In this document: one piece after another, positions 34,292 to 47,868 of the stretch
How the letters are laid out: every line of letters starts with the position of its first letter
How positions within the stretch are numbered: position 1 is the stretch's first letter
From: Caenorhabditis elegans
Taxonomy: Eukaryota; Nematoda; Chromadorea; Rhabditida; Rhabditidae
Length of the DNA stretch: 64,000 bases
Assembly (NCBI RefSeq): GCF_000002985.6
Contig: NC_003284.9
Coordinates: 11,284,001 to 11,348,000, forward strand
Direction of reading: 5' to 3'
Notes under the pieces: generated by a model
What the model saw: only the letters and a program-made list of their open reading frames with translations
What the model was told of the DNA's origin: nothing
The model's database searches: none
Made by a program: the position numbers and the translations under genes

Positions 34292-37012
34292 ATGACAAGC
34301 CTAGATCCCGTGGTTTCCACATTTCCCGATGGGATACTCCGACCGATTCCACAATTTCCAAGTGATATGCAAAAAGTTATGAATGATCCTGAAGATCTAG
34401 GAAATTGTAAGATATGCTTACAACGAGCAGATGGAATTCATTTTGCGGTTTCATCGTGCAGGTACCAAAGCTCATATCAGTACTTCGTACGATGCTGAAA
34501 CATTTCAGAGCATGTGCCGCGTTTTTTCGACGAACTGTCATTTTGAAGCTTAATTATACATGCAAGGAGAAAGGCAATTGTACAGTTGAGAAATGTTAGT
34601 TTTCTTAACTTTGAAATCTTTTAGTAAACTTTTGATAAGTTCATGATAATATTTAAACCACCCTCGCAACAACACCGGAAGTAGTTTGTGTGCGTGGGGA
34701 ATTGAAAAGCAAGTCATATGAAATCCGTACCAATCCAATTAGAGCTGCATGTGTTTCGGATCAAAAAATTAATAAAAGATGAAATTGTTTCTAAATTTTT
34801 GGTCTTCAAAAATCAACTACGTGCGACCTCCAAGGTCCATCCGGAATATTCAATGAGGCAGAGATGAGAAGTGGAGAATCTTCCGTACACAATATAAAAA
34901 TAATAGGGAAAAAAATGACGTTAACTGACATATGCCTGTCAACTTCTGTCAACCATATATCCAAAATTCAGCGCTCCGCAATTTGTGCCGTAGCTGTAGA
35001 TACACGCGATGCATCAACGAAGGAATGAAAATAGAATGTGAGTTTTGAACTGTAAGATTTTCTGCTTTAAAATGTATTTTTACAGTAGTACAGTTGCAGA
35101 GGGATTCTATTGGAAGGAAGAAAAGCGGGGCCGTAAGATTTTTCTACTACGATAAATGTCCTTAAGTATTTTTTGTTTTCTAGAGCATTTCTATTGACCC
35201 TTTGTTCACTCCGAACGTAGCATCATCTCTCAGTGCTATTTTTAAAAATGAAAAAGAAGACGTGTTGTCAACTTCCTGCACCATTCTTTCGCAAATGACG
35301 AGCGGTGAGCATATCTACTGGTTTACTTTCTGCTTATTGTAGCATGGTTTGTAGGCTATGCAATGTTTTTGAATATTCGAAGATCCACGAATACACTGGT
35401 GCAGAGTTCTGTTATAACGCCCACCTTCAAGATGCCCAAAATAGTAAATGCTGAGATTTTAATTGTTTGAAAACTATAGAAAACATTTTCAGGAATTGCA
35501 TGCATCGCGGTTTGATTCTGCGAAACAAGTTTGCAAAGCAGAAGCTCATTTGGTGACGGATATTGTGAACTCCTACTTTTCACCTTTCAATTCTCTCAAA
35601 TTCGAAGATAAGGTTTCTGATTTTTGCTGTATTAACAGTATTTTTTCTAGGAACATATGTCGATCATGAAAATCTCATTAGAATGTTAATTGGTATTTTT
35701 AGAATCTTTAAAAAAAAACTGATGTTGAATGATGTTCTGGAACACTTTCAAATATATTTGCTAAAATTCATATGTAAAAATTGAGATTTCATTCAGGTTG
35801 CACTGTTCAAAAACTTTTTTTGTTACTTCTCGCATACCGACCGAGCATATCAATCTTTTAAACAATTTGAAAGCGATAATCGTGAGTTTATCTTTCACGT
35901 AATCAGATACCCATTTGAACGATCAATCTTAAGTAAGCTAGATCTCACGAAAAACTTTTCTCGTAAAAAGTACTAATATTCTTAGACAGTTGCTTCAAAT
36001 TATTTTTTTTCAGTCAATGATAAGATACTTATGCCTGATGGTGGATTTATCAAACGAACGGAACTTGGAAGATTCTATGAGAATGCAGAGGGTGTACATA
36101 CTTCAGCAGAAGATGCTGCAAAGTAGGGCGAAAACATCAAAAGGATCGGCTTATCACTATTTTCAGAATCTTCCAGCCAGCTCTTAATTATATTTTGGAT
36201 GTCATTGTCGACTATATGCGACGTATTCACATTATTGAGACGGAATATCTTGCTCTTTTGGGTTTTTGTTTATGGGATGACGGTGAGCTGCGAATACTGC
36301 GTACTTGTTGTGTATTACATTTGTCGTACATTTCAGCAGTTCCTGGATTATCCAAAGAAGCAAAATCCCTGGCAGTGCAAACGCAGTCTAAATTGCTTGC
36401 AGAGTTGCAAAATTTCTATTCTTCACAAGTAAGACGGATTAGTTAAAATTTGAAAACGATCCTTCAAATCATTGAACATTTATTTTCAGAACAAAGACGC
36501 GGTTGAGATCACCCAACGAGTTGGAGTATTGTTGTTATTGGTTCCAAAACTTACAGTAGGTACAAGGAAACAAAACTCGTATAGCAAAATCAAAATCGAT
36601 TATTATTATTTGTTGCTTTGATTACGTTCTTATTGAGTTAAATCCGATCGTTAGCCTATTCAATTCATTTTTAGTTTCATACGTAATCAGAATATGTCTG
36701 TCACCCAAATTGAATTTGACAAATTTATTTTATAATTATGGTGAAATGTTTGCACCCACATTTCGCGCATTCGGAAATAGAAGAGACAAAACACAAAAAT
36801 TTCACTAAAATTGGAAAACAAAACCTGATGAACATAAAGTTTTCTGACTTTAACATTTTTAGAAATGCGTGATTATGCTCCGCGAAAATTCAGTTCTTGC
36901 TGAACTCTTCAATTACTACGAAGCAGATGTATGTTGTAAGAATTTCAAAGAAGATGCTTCAGTTGATCTGGATTGTACGTCTCAGTGCATTGTTCATACG
37001 AAAAATGATTAA
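34292..37012 (+). CDS. Nuclear hormone receptor, nematode-expanded type
   Basis: Ligand-regulated transcription factor of the nematode-expanded (HNF4-derived) NHR class. Exons read: 34292-34461, 34509-34594, 34972-35037, 35086-35132, 35184-35304, 35355-35443, 35493-35612, 35797-35881, 36014-36122, 36167-36282, 36337-36428, 36490-36555 and 36863-37012. Zinc finger I is CKICLQRADGIHF with the P-box CRACAAFF, the variant common in this family rather than CEGCKGFF. Finger II ends CRSCRYTRCINEGM. The ligand-binding region is divergent; it has FPDGGFIKR-like text (MPDGGFIKRTELGRFYENA) and helices such as IHIIETEYLALLGFCLW typical of these receptors. The tail is Cys-rich and lacks a clear AF-2 helix. 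C. elegans has over 250 such genes; I cannot give its number. Confidence 0.85.
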
Positions 37013-37154
37013 TTACTCTTAAATTTCTTTTATTAAAGATAACATCACATGTCTTCGAATAAAGTGAACTTTTAAATTGTACTGAAAATCATATTTTATT
37101 TCAATGAAAAAATCACAATTAATGAAAATACATCTGAGAAAGTCAAAAGTGAAA

Positions 37155-40100
37155 CTATTTTGTTAAATGATCACAGAAACTCTCATCATAGCTTCTTCCT
37201 TTTTTAATGTCACAGACAAACGTATATCTGCATTTGTAATCAGTATAGCATTCGTTGTTGTAGTGATTTCGGTAATAGAGCCTACAAATTTCAATTATTA
37301 GTGAAGAAACTTCATTCTACAAGTCGAACCTCACGTAATCCCTAAACAGTGTAGTGTTAGTCCAAAGTTTGTCACTCAAATCGGACCACGATTGAGGTGA
37401 GAAATCAGCCATTTGATAGTGTTCTCTGGTGTCGTAAGAAAGCACCCATTCTGGTTCCTTGTTTTTCATATTGGCTTCAGTAACATTTGCAAAGTATGTT
37501 TTCGCATCCTTGACCGTCTGAAATTTCGAAAAACTTTAGAAAATGTTGCACGGCATATGGCTTCCGTACATATGTTGCCCCTTCGTAACCACCATCTATT
37601 TCATAAATCCTATAAGCTGGATTCAACCAGTCGTACGTGGTCAACGAGGGACTGATCCAATTGAAGTGGAATGGTCTTCGGTTTGGATCGTCCATATCAT
37701 AATAAACCATGAATTGATCATAATGAGTGTGTCCATAAAACATTTGTGCAATGGTGTTCTCATAACGCTTCACAATCTCGAAGAAGTTCCATGACCATCC
37801 TTTCAAACAATAATTATCGCCCGGTGGAATATGAGAAATGATGTGAACCTACAAAGTGGAAAAAATAACCTTTGGCCAACACAATGCGTGAGAAATTAGT
37901 AAAGGAAACTTGAAATTCAAAACCACTCACGAGCTCTCCCTTATTTTCCGAATCCTGCAATTCTTCAATTAACCACTCCAATGTTGCATCGGGATCTACT
38001 TCATTTACATACAAATAGCTGAAGGAAAAATTTATTAATGTCGAGTTGAAATAACTTACAAATTGAACTCCGAGCAGTAAATAGTGTTGAGTGAAATCAG
38101 TTTGAGACCAGGTTTCGGGTACACTGCGTAACTGGCGCGACTGAAAATGTGAACGTGTTAGTTTAAGACATATCGATATATTGTTTTCACATAAATGAAT
38201 AACTGCTACGAGTATCAGTGATTCATGTGCAATCATTCGAAAAAACAGCTCTTACAAAAACCGTCATGCTTGCGTATTTCAATTATTATTGCACTGAAAA
38301 CGTATTTTAAATTATTTAAAATACACTCACTATTGAACAGTATCCAAAGCTTCCTGTGGAATCCAATGAGACCACATTTCAGACATAATCTTATACAACC
38401 ACTGAGGACCTCTTGTATCATATTCAGGCATTGTATGTGGAGCCATCCTACAATAGTATAGTTTTCCAATTAGTCATTTCAATTTCGTAATTCTCGTTAG
38501 TACTCACGCATCTTGTGGAACTCCCTCGTGATTTCCGATGGAGACATATACGGGGACGCCAGGGAAATACTCTAGAAACACGTTAGTCATATTGTTCATA
38601 TTTTCACGGGTCAGATCTTCCGTGTAATCCCATGAATCATGCGCCTCAAAGTCTCCGGTAATGATGATGTAATCAAGCTGAATAAGAATAGAGAATAGCT
38701 TTGTTTGTTTGTTACCGAATAAATAAATGCTTACGTCTTTGAATGTTTTGCTAATATGCTTCATTGCTGATTCAAATGTCTGATAAGGTAAGTCACACAA
38801 ATAAGGCATTCCCCATGGACCTGCGGGAACATAGATTGGTTCTAAAATAAATTGAATGAAAATAATAAAATATAGAAAACGGATTCCCTACTATCTTTCA
38901 AATTTGTCGGGGCTCCTTGGCTATCTTGACTATAGTCGCGACAACACATTGCATATGTACCCAGGGCACTATCCAGTTGACAATAAGCTTCTGTGCCAAC
39001 TACGTACTGATGATCTATATGAATGTCGGACAAATGAAGCACTTTAAATGTCGGTTTGTTGTCTGGAATTTTCGGCCAAGGTTTGATTGGAGGCTTTCCG
39101 CCAGGAATTGTGATGTTCCACATATGCGTCAAAGGTTTATCCGAGTGACCGCAGTTAGCAATAAAGGCTCCACAAATCTCTTCCGGTGTGAAAACAGATC
39201 TCTCAAGAACAAACACAACTTCATCTTTGAACGCATAGATAATGTTCTTGCAAACATGTGGTTGTTCAACATCGAAAAGATCGCAAAGGTTGCTGCAAAA
39301 GATAGTGGTTATGATTTTGTGAAAGACAACAAACAGGGAATTTATGTTGCGTCAACTGTGAAGAACTAGACTGTTTCAGGTAGGCAAGAGATAATATGAA
39401 ATGTTGCTGACTTGGAGTGCTCCCAACTAGGAAGTGTATTGATAAGCGGGAAATTGACTAGCACATCGTGATTTTTTTAAACATATGTCATATATCAGAA
39501 AACTTACAATACGAACAATCAAATCACTTTAATTATTTAATTATCATACAAACTAAAGATCGACGCCACACTTAAAGATTTTTCTTACCATCTGATTAAT
39601 TTATTATTACCATTTTTATTCTATTAGTGTGACTTTTCTATTAGACTTTCACTCCCTATATGTATTGAAATTGGAAAGGGCCTTAAAAAAGTAGTATCCA
39701 TATTAATAAAAAATGAACGGTATATATTCTCAGTGGGAAGTATGTTTTTGTAGGTGTTAAATTGAGCATATGTCAATTTATGATTTGACGAAAAAACGAT
39801 AACCGGTCACTGGGACACAATAAAGACATATTTTATGTGATACCTGTTCTTTGGATACAAATCCTACCAGCTTAACATAATTTTGGAAACTAAAGAACAC
39901 CTACACAAGAAAAGCTGCAATCTCATTGTCCGTTGAATTCTGAGCTATCAAAGCTTGAACGCCATCAACTGCAAATGTGCAGAACAAACAGGACATTTTC
40001 CGATTTTCCGGTTCATTTATCGCCTTTTTAGCGTATCTAAGCATCTAAATTATTATTTTGATTACTTTTTGCAAAATATGATTTTTATTTACCTTATACT

Positions 40101-40251
40101 TTGGTGGTGGCACAGCAGCTTCATTTCCTCTAGCGTTGGTCCACTTTTCGTATTCGTGTTCATCAACAGGTTTCCTTAACACACCGCTTTCAACATTACT
40201 GACAAGAGCCAGAACAATGCCTATACCCAAAATAATGAGAGGCTGCTGCAT
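37155..40251 (-). CDS. asm-2: Acid sphingomyelinase
   Basis: Secreted or lysosomal zinc phosphodiesterase that cleaves sphingomyelin to ceramide and phosphocholine. The ATG (40251) directly follows a TTTAG acceptor. Signal peptide MQQPLIILGIGIVLALVS, then a saposin-B domain with its six cysteines (CLFC; LCDLF; VCKNI; EEICG; NCGH), in exons 39905-40044 and near 39170-39290. The calcineurin-like metallophosphatase domain supplies metal ligands in order: LHLSDIHID, GDFEAHD, SIGNHEG, then HIISHIPPGD and GHTHYDQF. The C-terminal domain ends in a Cys-rich tail (YKCRYTFVCDIKKG). These match human SMPD1 in order. The gene starts 265 bp downstream of the glycosyltransferase stop on the same strand. 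Named by recognising the ZK455 locus. Confidence 0.88.
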
Positions 40252-40516
40252 CTAAACTTGTGATTTTAAAAATAATTTTAAAATTATCAATTAAACAAAA
40301 AGACATTAAAAAACAATTTTTTCATTTAGATTGGGAACGAAACTGAAACTGAAAATGATTATATTCATCAACAGTTCTAGCCGACCTAATCACCATGTGA
40401 ATTTCGAGTCCTTATCAACCCGCCATTATCAAATTTTTTTCGTTTTTCCTGTACATTTCATATTTATCGATGGTAGAATTAAATTATTGACAGAGACCGT
40501 TTTAAGAATGAAGAGG

Positions 40517-42750
40517 TTACATAGAAAGCATACAATAATGAGCGTAGGGTAGAATAAAATGATTCATGACGGCAGCACCTATCCGGGTTGAGTAAAAGAA
40601 GTCGGCAATGTCCTGGTACATCTTAAATTGTTTGTGACTTGAAGAAGCGACTTTGTCCCACTGTGCAATTTTTGACTCCAAGATGTATCTTGTGTTCTGC
40701 AAACTTGCTCTATCAAAGTTTAATGTAAGAGCACAGGCAAACTAGTGTCTAGTTGATATGTACACGAATTTGATTAGCAACAGCTACAAAACCCTAAACT
40801 GTGCAAAAAGATGTGTTTGGATAACAAAATGAGAGTGATTTGATTTTTGACTTTTTGCGACTAGAGCCTTGTAACGTTTTGCAATGTCAACTATTGTAAT
40901 ATTTTTTTCAATGAAAAATAATATATGCTCCATAGAGCTCCAGAGAGCAAAAAAAAACAATCACGTGTTTTTAATTTTATAGAATCACTTCAAATCTACA
41001 TATCAGTTGATTATTTAAAACACAAATCGTGTATAACACCTGGATGTTGTTCGATTCAAAATAATAACTAAAATCACAGTTAAATTTTACTTTTGACCTT
41101 GATTCAAAACGGTTCTCTAGTATTATCATCTTGTTGATCATTCTGATTTGATTTAACAACTGTCTCGGCAAAATCATTTTTTGGGGAACCCGTTTGAAAT
41201 GACCATTGTTATCATGATTTTTCAATTTTGATTTGATGCAACAAGAAATCACAAAACAAAAATCTGATTTGTTATTTTTATTTTTGTCGCAATTTTCTTT
41301 TGGAGGGTCGGCTCAACTCACTGAAATTGATGTGGCGTTGCATGTAGATTCATTTTGATTGTTACTAGCATCATCATTGAGAAAATAAAAACCAATTTTC
41401 TTCATCTAAAATATTTTTCAATAGATGATACAACTTCAAGTCAGCAAACCTTTGCAAGTTTTCCACCCAACTTAGCCTCTCCGTCAAACTGTATAAATTT
41501 AGGTGGAACTCCAGAAGTCCCTTGCAACCATTGCCAGTTAGTTATCAGGCTGTAAATATGTATTGCTACGTGACAAATGAATATTTTTATTCGTACTCAA
41601 AGGATAATCTGCCACATTTTGCCAATCCGGAAACTTCGCAAAGCGAAGTCATGTAGGCGTTATCAGGAGCATACCACCAGGAAATGTCCTTTGCTAATTT
41701 GTTAAAGTAATTTTTAGAGCTTGATGTTGGCTTAGCATGATAATATCCTCCTAGAATGAAGTTATAAAAATGTTTTGAAAACATCGAGCTTTACCTGCAA
41801 TCAGAGGACCTTTGTCAGAAGCCCTGTCAAAAAGAATGTCCACGTCTTCGTTTTCCATAAGATCGATGTGTAACAGATTGTCATTCCAAAATGTATCTTG
41901 TTGAATCATCCAAAACGGTTTATTATAATGAAGAATAGCACGAGCCAGGTTTGCACGGAAAAGATAGAAGAGCTGATAGTACCCGTCACCGTAGTTGAAT
42001 GAGTCCTGAATATGAAATTTTACTGAAATGTGCTCCGGCTTTAAATTTAGGAACTTTCAGAGAAGTATACAGAATAAATTTTACTAGGGAGCCATGTAAA
42101 ATTAAAAACGATTTCAAGAAATATATTTTGCTTAAAGCTACCGAAATTTGAAAAAAACAACTCTCTATCTCGATGCCATTCATTTTTAATAAATAAATAA
42201 TAATTTCATTTTTTTTTAAATAATTCCTAGCTTTTTTAAAAAATATTTCTCAACCTAATTTAAAATTTCAAAACTTACCTTCAAACCAGGAACCACAATA
42301 TTTACTTGATTGACATTTGGCCATGTTTTCTTCAATGCAGAAGAAGACTCTTCATCCAATGTAACAATATAAGAATTTTCATGAACACCTAAACTTTGAA
42401 ATTAGCTTTGAAACTAAATATAATCACCTTTTAAGTGTTTAGTATTGCAAAGCCAATTATATGTCATGTTGAGTGCGTGTTTATTCAGGATTAGAACCAG
42501 GCCAGAACTATTCGGGCTCATTAGGGAAACTGCATGTTGTAGGGATGGATTATCAATCTGAAATTAAGTTCAAATGTTCTAAAGCTATAACAAACAATAT
42601 AATTTTTGTTTCAATTACCAGTCTTTCAAATCCTACATCATTCCAATTCTGCCATACTATATGCATCGCCAGGCAAGCTATTACGATTTTTCGAAAAACG
42701 AGTAGCAGAAATCCAAATCCAAACAACTTCCAGTAAGATGGTCTCTTCAT
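40517..42750 (-). CDS. Putative Golgi glycosyltransferase (type II membrane protein)
   Basis: Starts MKRPSYWKLFGFGFLLLV followed by a hydrophobic span, with no cleavage site, so it looks like a type II anchor with a lumenal catalytic domain. Exons include about 42620-42750, 42430-42560, 42300-42390, 41810-42003, 41600-41753, 41450-41549, 41322-41405 and 40517-40696, joined in phase. The lumenal part has YYQLFYLFRANLARAIL, the acidic pair in IQQDTFWND and DVDILFDRA, AGGYYHAKP, and NWQWLQGTSGVPP. QxD/DxD-like motifs and the alternation with Trp resemble nucleotide-diphospho-sugar transferases of the PF03407-like nematode families. Donor sugar and acceptor are unknown. The intron at 40697-41321 (0.6 kb) has no feature. 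Confidence 0.6.
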
Positions 42751-45723
42751 CGTTAGATACAGAAAAAATTAAGAAAAAAACTACTAGCTGACCAGTTGTC
42801 AGTAAACCTTGAAGACGGAATGTGTCTGCAAAAGAAACGGATATTTGACAGAGGCTGTGAATAACAGAAGACAGTTGGGTTGATGACGACGTCACAATTG
42901 AGACGAGAGAAGACTGTATTGTTCATTTTCGTCAAATGGAAAGGTTCGCGCATTTTCGATAATTGCTCACAGGTCACAAATAAGGGCGGATACACTTAAT
43001 TACATCGTGACGAAGAAATTGAAAACATAAAGAATAAATTGAAACTGCTATATAGAAAATTCAAGTCTTTGGTCTCATCACAATAAACATGCTGAACTGT
43101 AAACGTCAGAATTGTTTCTCTTGGTTTTATTTTCCATAGATCGACAACTCATTTAAAACTGTTTTTATACATCACTTGATTCAGAAGAACGATCACTGGT
43201 CAATAACAATGACCAGAATGCCATTCTAGAAGGTCGTTTGATTGGTGATACAGTTGATGTCAAGATTCGGATATCAAACTATAAACTTATCATTGTAAAA
43301 CTGAAAAATTATGATTTTCAGAACTGTCGATGTCTCTCTGCAAAAATATATATACAGATGTGAATGTTTTGCATACATGTGTGTTCTGTGTTGTAACCTA
43401 AATGTACATACATGTTTCCCTATAGATTGTATGTATGTTACTCTAATTAGCATGGATTAAATTTGAGGAAACAACACTGAAATATAGTTTCCATAACAGA
43501 AAAGAAAAATTCATTACAGTCACAATTTTCACAAGACTATCAATTCAGGACTCAAAACTCAGAAGAGCTACAGAAAACTAATCAAGAATTCGTTTTGGAA
43601 ATGTTTAGAAAGTAAACGTTTAATTTAACTAAAATGTTTTATTCCGTCAACCTGTTTTTGCTCTGGGTGGGAATCAGTTGTTTCTTAACTGGCACCGTAT
43701 ATTGCACACTTAAGAAAAAATATAAAAAAAACTGAAATATTATATAAAAATATCATTTTTTTTTCAATCTGCATCGTGTTCAATTCCTGAATAATCAGTA
43801 AATAGCAAGTATATGTATCGGTTTTTAATTGACATTTTAGTTTCTGTTCTTAAGCTGAACAAGTTGTTTTTAACGCATTGATTAAAATTTTGTCATGATC
43901 CGTAATAAAGTCCAACGCCATTTAAAAGGTTTCTGAAGAAATTGTTATTTTTTCTTCTTTTTTTTCAATTGATTTTCAATATGATGAGTACAAGTACGTG
44001 ATGAATTATAACACTCTTATTACAAAATACAAGACTTTTTACTACTTCTCATTCTATCCGGCGCCTAATGGTACATCTAGATATGTGCCCTCCGGCGACT
44101 CACAGAATCCAGTAAACACAACTCTGACACTGACAATTCCTGTTTCGTTCGCAACACACGTCAGGATTGCTATTTCCGTTAAAGTAACAAATGTCACTTT
44201 TTCTTAGATTTCTTCCGTCTATTGATATAGATTTTAGTTTTACTATTAGCTCAACAATTTTTTTAGAAAAAAAAGTACTGAATTAAAAAAAAACCACAAA
44301 ATTGAAAGTTCAAACTTTCGACTTATGCATTTCGTTATGCATTTTTGACACTTTTTTACCGGCGGGACAATGGAGTTTCACACTTTTGCGAGGAATGCAT
44401 AACTTGAATAACTAACAAGGTTTCTAAAAACTTGGTTCGGAAAACGGAAATAAAGAAACTACTTTACAAGTCGCATTTTTGATAAATCTAGAACGCTCTA
44501 TTGTGCTGTCTTGATATGTGTTTTTCCAAATTTAATGTACTTTGTAGGTTTATTCGTCTTTATTGTAATTTTAGAGCTACTTCCTGGGAAATGTCGTTGG
44601 GAAATGTCATCATTGCCTCTTCAGTAAATACACGTTCACCCATAGGTGTATAATTGAACTTATGTATATGTTTTTTCCTATTCGCAATTGTTACTTCCCG
44701 CTTTTTTCCATTTCTGGATATCTATTACGATGCCAAATTGGATCAGAGGGTCCCTGACACATACACAAACGTCCCGGTGTTGCTCTTTCTTTAAGTTCTT
44801 CTCCTATGCTTCTTCCTTTCCTATTCTCCACCATCTGGAGCGTAGTCACGTCGGGCATACAGCAATACTGACTGCGTGCTTAATTGAAACATCAAACAGA
44901 TTCACATTTGATTTGCGCCCCATCTAAAAGAGATGCACACTAATCCAATTTTTTGTCTATATCGATGTCTTTCTACTGTGTGAAGGAGCAGTTTTGCGCT
45001 CCGTTTCGCGTAAAGGAAAAGGAAAAAGGGAGGCAGTGCTCAATACACGGCTACTATAAAAACAAGTGAAAGACTAAAGAGGCGGCACACAACAGTGTCG
45101 AAAAGGGGTTGAAAGAAGAAGGATGGGGGTGAAGAAGAAGAACAATTATTTTTGTGCTGACATGAGATTTTTGCGTATTGACTGACTTGACTATTTTCCG
45201 ACAATATTTAACCTTGGGATATTTTGCGACATCTGGGTCTGCAGGCTCTGTGTCCGCTGGTCCATCTCATCCAATTCCATCAAATTCGCAGCTCTTCTTC
45301 CATTTTTCTCACTGAAACCATCATCCATCGTATGCACATTAAACTCCCCCGCGTGATTTCACTCAATCACTTTACTCACTCCATTTCAGCAAATCCATCT
45401 CATTTTGAAAAAGTGAAATGAAAAGCGAATACGTCAATCTTTGAGGAAGAATTTCGTCCCTCTCATTTTTCAATCCTTCTTCGTCCCCCAACGGACGGTT
45501 TCTAAGCGATATGGCTCATAACTCATCGGGCCAACTCTTACGTTGGGAAAAATAAGATTTATTCCCTCAACTCGAAATGTTTTGTTCCTCCTTTTCTCAA
45601 TTCTCATTTTCTTAGTCACCTTGGTTACTTTAGCTTTATGAATGTATTTTTTATAATACAAATATATCTTACAGTTCGCTTTCATATCTTCTAAATTCTT
45701 TTGAAATCATCAACTTTTTGACA
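42751..45723. other. Intergenic region between glycosyltransferase and npr-9
   Basis: About 3 kb of divergent promoter sequence. 42751-44600 is AT-rich with only weak ORFs (for example 43998-44207, rejected). 44680-45500 is pyrimidine-rich with CTTTTCC/TCTTCC runs and probably contains the npr-9 promoter. No RNA gene recognised. Confidence 0.45.
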
Positions 45724-47868
45724 ATGGAATTTGAAAACCTGACTAAGGAAGAAATGGAACAACTTCAAAAGTAGAGTTTAAGATTCCCACTTGTTTAGAA
45801 AAATTTTGTGTTTTAGAATTTATGACGACACTATCAGTTTTGAGAGAAAAATTGGAATAATCATTCCAACAATTTTTGCCGTTATCATTTTGGTCGGACT
45901 TGTTGGTAATGCTCTGGTGGTGATTGTTGCTTTTGGACGACAAATGAGAAATTCAACCAACACTCTTATTATTGGACTTGCCATATCTGACTTGATGTTC
46001 CTTTTGCTTTGCGTTCCTTTCACAGCTGTGGATTACGCAGCTCCGACATGGATCTTTCCCGAGTGGACATGCTCTATGATCAATTTCTTCCAGGTTAGTC
46101 TAATATTAAGACCAAAACTTCAAATAGCCATCATCAAATGCGTTTTTAATTGGCCTATTTTAGCATACGTCTGCATACTGTAGTGTTTGGACATTGACCC
46201 TTATGGCCCTCGATAGATATCTAGCAGTTGTATATCCAGTTGAATCAATGACGTTACGAACACCAAGGAACACTGTGATTGCGTTATGCTTCATTTACAT
46301 CATTATCATTGCTTCTCAGGTAATCCGGAAGTCAGAAGATATTTAGTTATTTAGACATGTTTTTGTCATAATTCGTGATTAAGATTCCTGTGGGACGAAT
46401 GCACGGGATTTATGTGTATGACTTTATTATGGAAAAACGGTCAACGTGCGCAATTCTGACAATTGCCACTGCAGAGGCTACTCCGACGATGGTTGGTGAC
46501 TTAAATTCATTGAAAAAAAACAAATTAAACCGGAAATTTCAAGGCTCGAACATATTTTATGACATTCAATGTGTTTGGTTACGTGCTTCCACTGGGCATT
46601 TCTGTTGTCCTGTATGGTCTTATGTTGAGAAAACTTTGGGACATGCCAAGGCCGGGTAACTCTCAATCTGTTGGTGGTAGAAATGTAAGTAATCAATGAA
46701 ATGAATTATAAAACACGCAAAACCTTGCAGCTTACAAATCGTGATAGTGGTTCAAGTATTCGTCGGAGGCCGGAAGCAACTGCTGCCAAAAGAAAAGTAA
46801 TTTTGATTTTTTCAGTACAATAAATTTGAGCGCTGGTGTTATGATAAAAACGGGTATCAAATTATTTTTAAAATGATCGAAAACAGACGATTTAATTAAA
46901 AAAAAACAAATTAGAAATCCGAAAGACTTCTAAGCATTATTGGTTTCAATAATTTTTACCAAGTTTCCATAGTGTTATAACACTTTGTTTTACAAAACCC
47001 ATAACTGAAGGTTTTTCATGACTAATTGGGAATTGAATGATATTGGACGTTTTTTTGAAAATATTCAAAGGTGGTGAAACCCAAAGTTGTAGGGGGGAGG
47101 GGGAGGGTTCCGTACAAGTTTAAAGTACTGGACCACGTTTTCTCTTCGTTCGACAAGAAAAATAAATTTAAATAAGGTTTTACTGATGGGTCTAGAGATT
47201 GTAATATATTCATTCAAAAAGTTTTCATCTGAGTTTCAATTCAAAAAGTACAGCTAAATAAAATTTTATTTACAGGTTACCCGCCTTGTACTGTGTGTTT
47301 TGATCACCTGGGCACTTTGCTGGCTTCCACTAAACGTGTGCTTTTTCATGTCTGGTCTCGCCTACCCGGAACCACTTGTTATATCTCATGGTGTCATCAT
47401 GGTAATTGTTCAGATTGCTAGTCAAGTTCTTGCCTACACCAATTCGTGTCTTAATCCAATTCTATACGCTTTGATGTCGCAGAGTTTCCGGGAAGGTTGG
47501 TGCATTCACATGTCATGTGCAAAGCGGAAATACTGAAAAGTTTTGCAGGATTCATTCGAGTCATGAAAATGCTAATAAATAAGCTATCGCGTGGAAGGTT
47601 CTGCACTAATTACCGACGAAGTGCTCTTCGGACAGAGCTCACACACTATAACCAAACTCCAGCACATCCAGCAAACACTGTGGTTCAAGTGTCAAACGGA
47701 GAACGATCCTCGCTTCTGAAAGATAACTCGAGCTCTGCGACGTCTGTACAACCACTTCGGACGTCAATTCAAGCGAAGAAAACAAAGAATGTAGGTTATT
47801 CACGACCGCAAACAACTCTTCTACAACTAATTGCAGATAGGGAGAAGCAAATCAACCCGAAGCTATAA
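45724..47868 (+). CDS. npr-9: Neuropeptide G-protein-coupled receptor (allatostatin/galanin-like)
   Basis: Class A rhodopsin-type receptor. Exons 45724-45770, 45817-46093, 46164-46319, 46384-46491, 46544-46684, 46731-46796, 47276-47495 and 47549-47868. Seven membrane segments are visible. TM1 has GLVGNALVV (GNxxV), TM2 LAISDLMFLLL (LAxxD), TM3 ends with the DRY motif in MALDRYLAVVYPV, TM6 has WALCWLPLNV (CWxP), TM7 NSCLNPILYALMS (NPxxY). The conserved disulphide cysteines lie at WTCSMINFF and RSTCAILT. The third loop is Arg/Ser-rich. This pattern and the text match the galanin/allatostatin-A receptor group; C. elegans NPR-9 is reported to act in the AIB interneurons in local search behaviour. 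Two introns appear to use AAG acceptors. Convergent with gcy-9. Confidence 0.9.

Noticed and set aside
43998-44207. 69-codon ORF upstream of npr-9
   Set aside because: No signal peptide, no domain and no splice partners; only Thr/Val-rich chance text.
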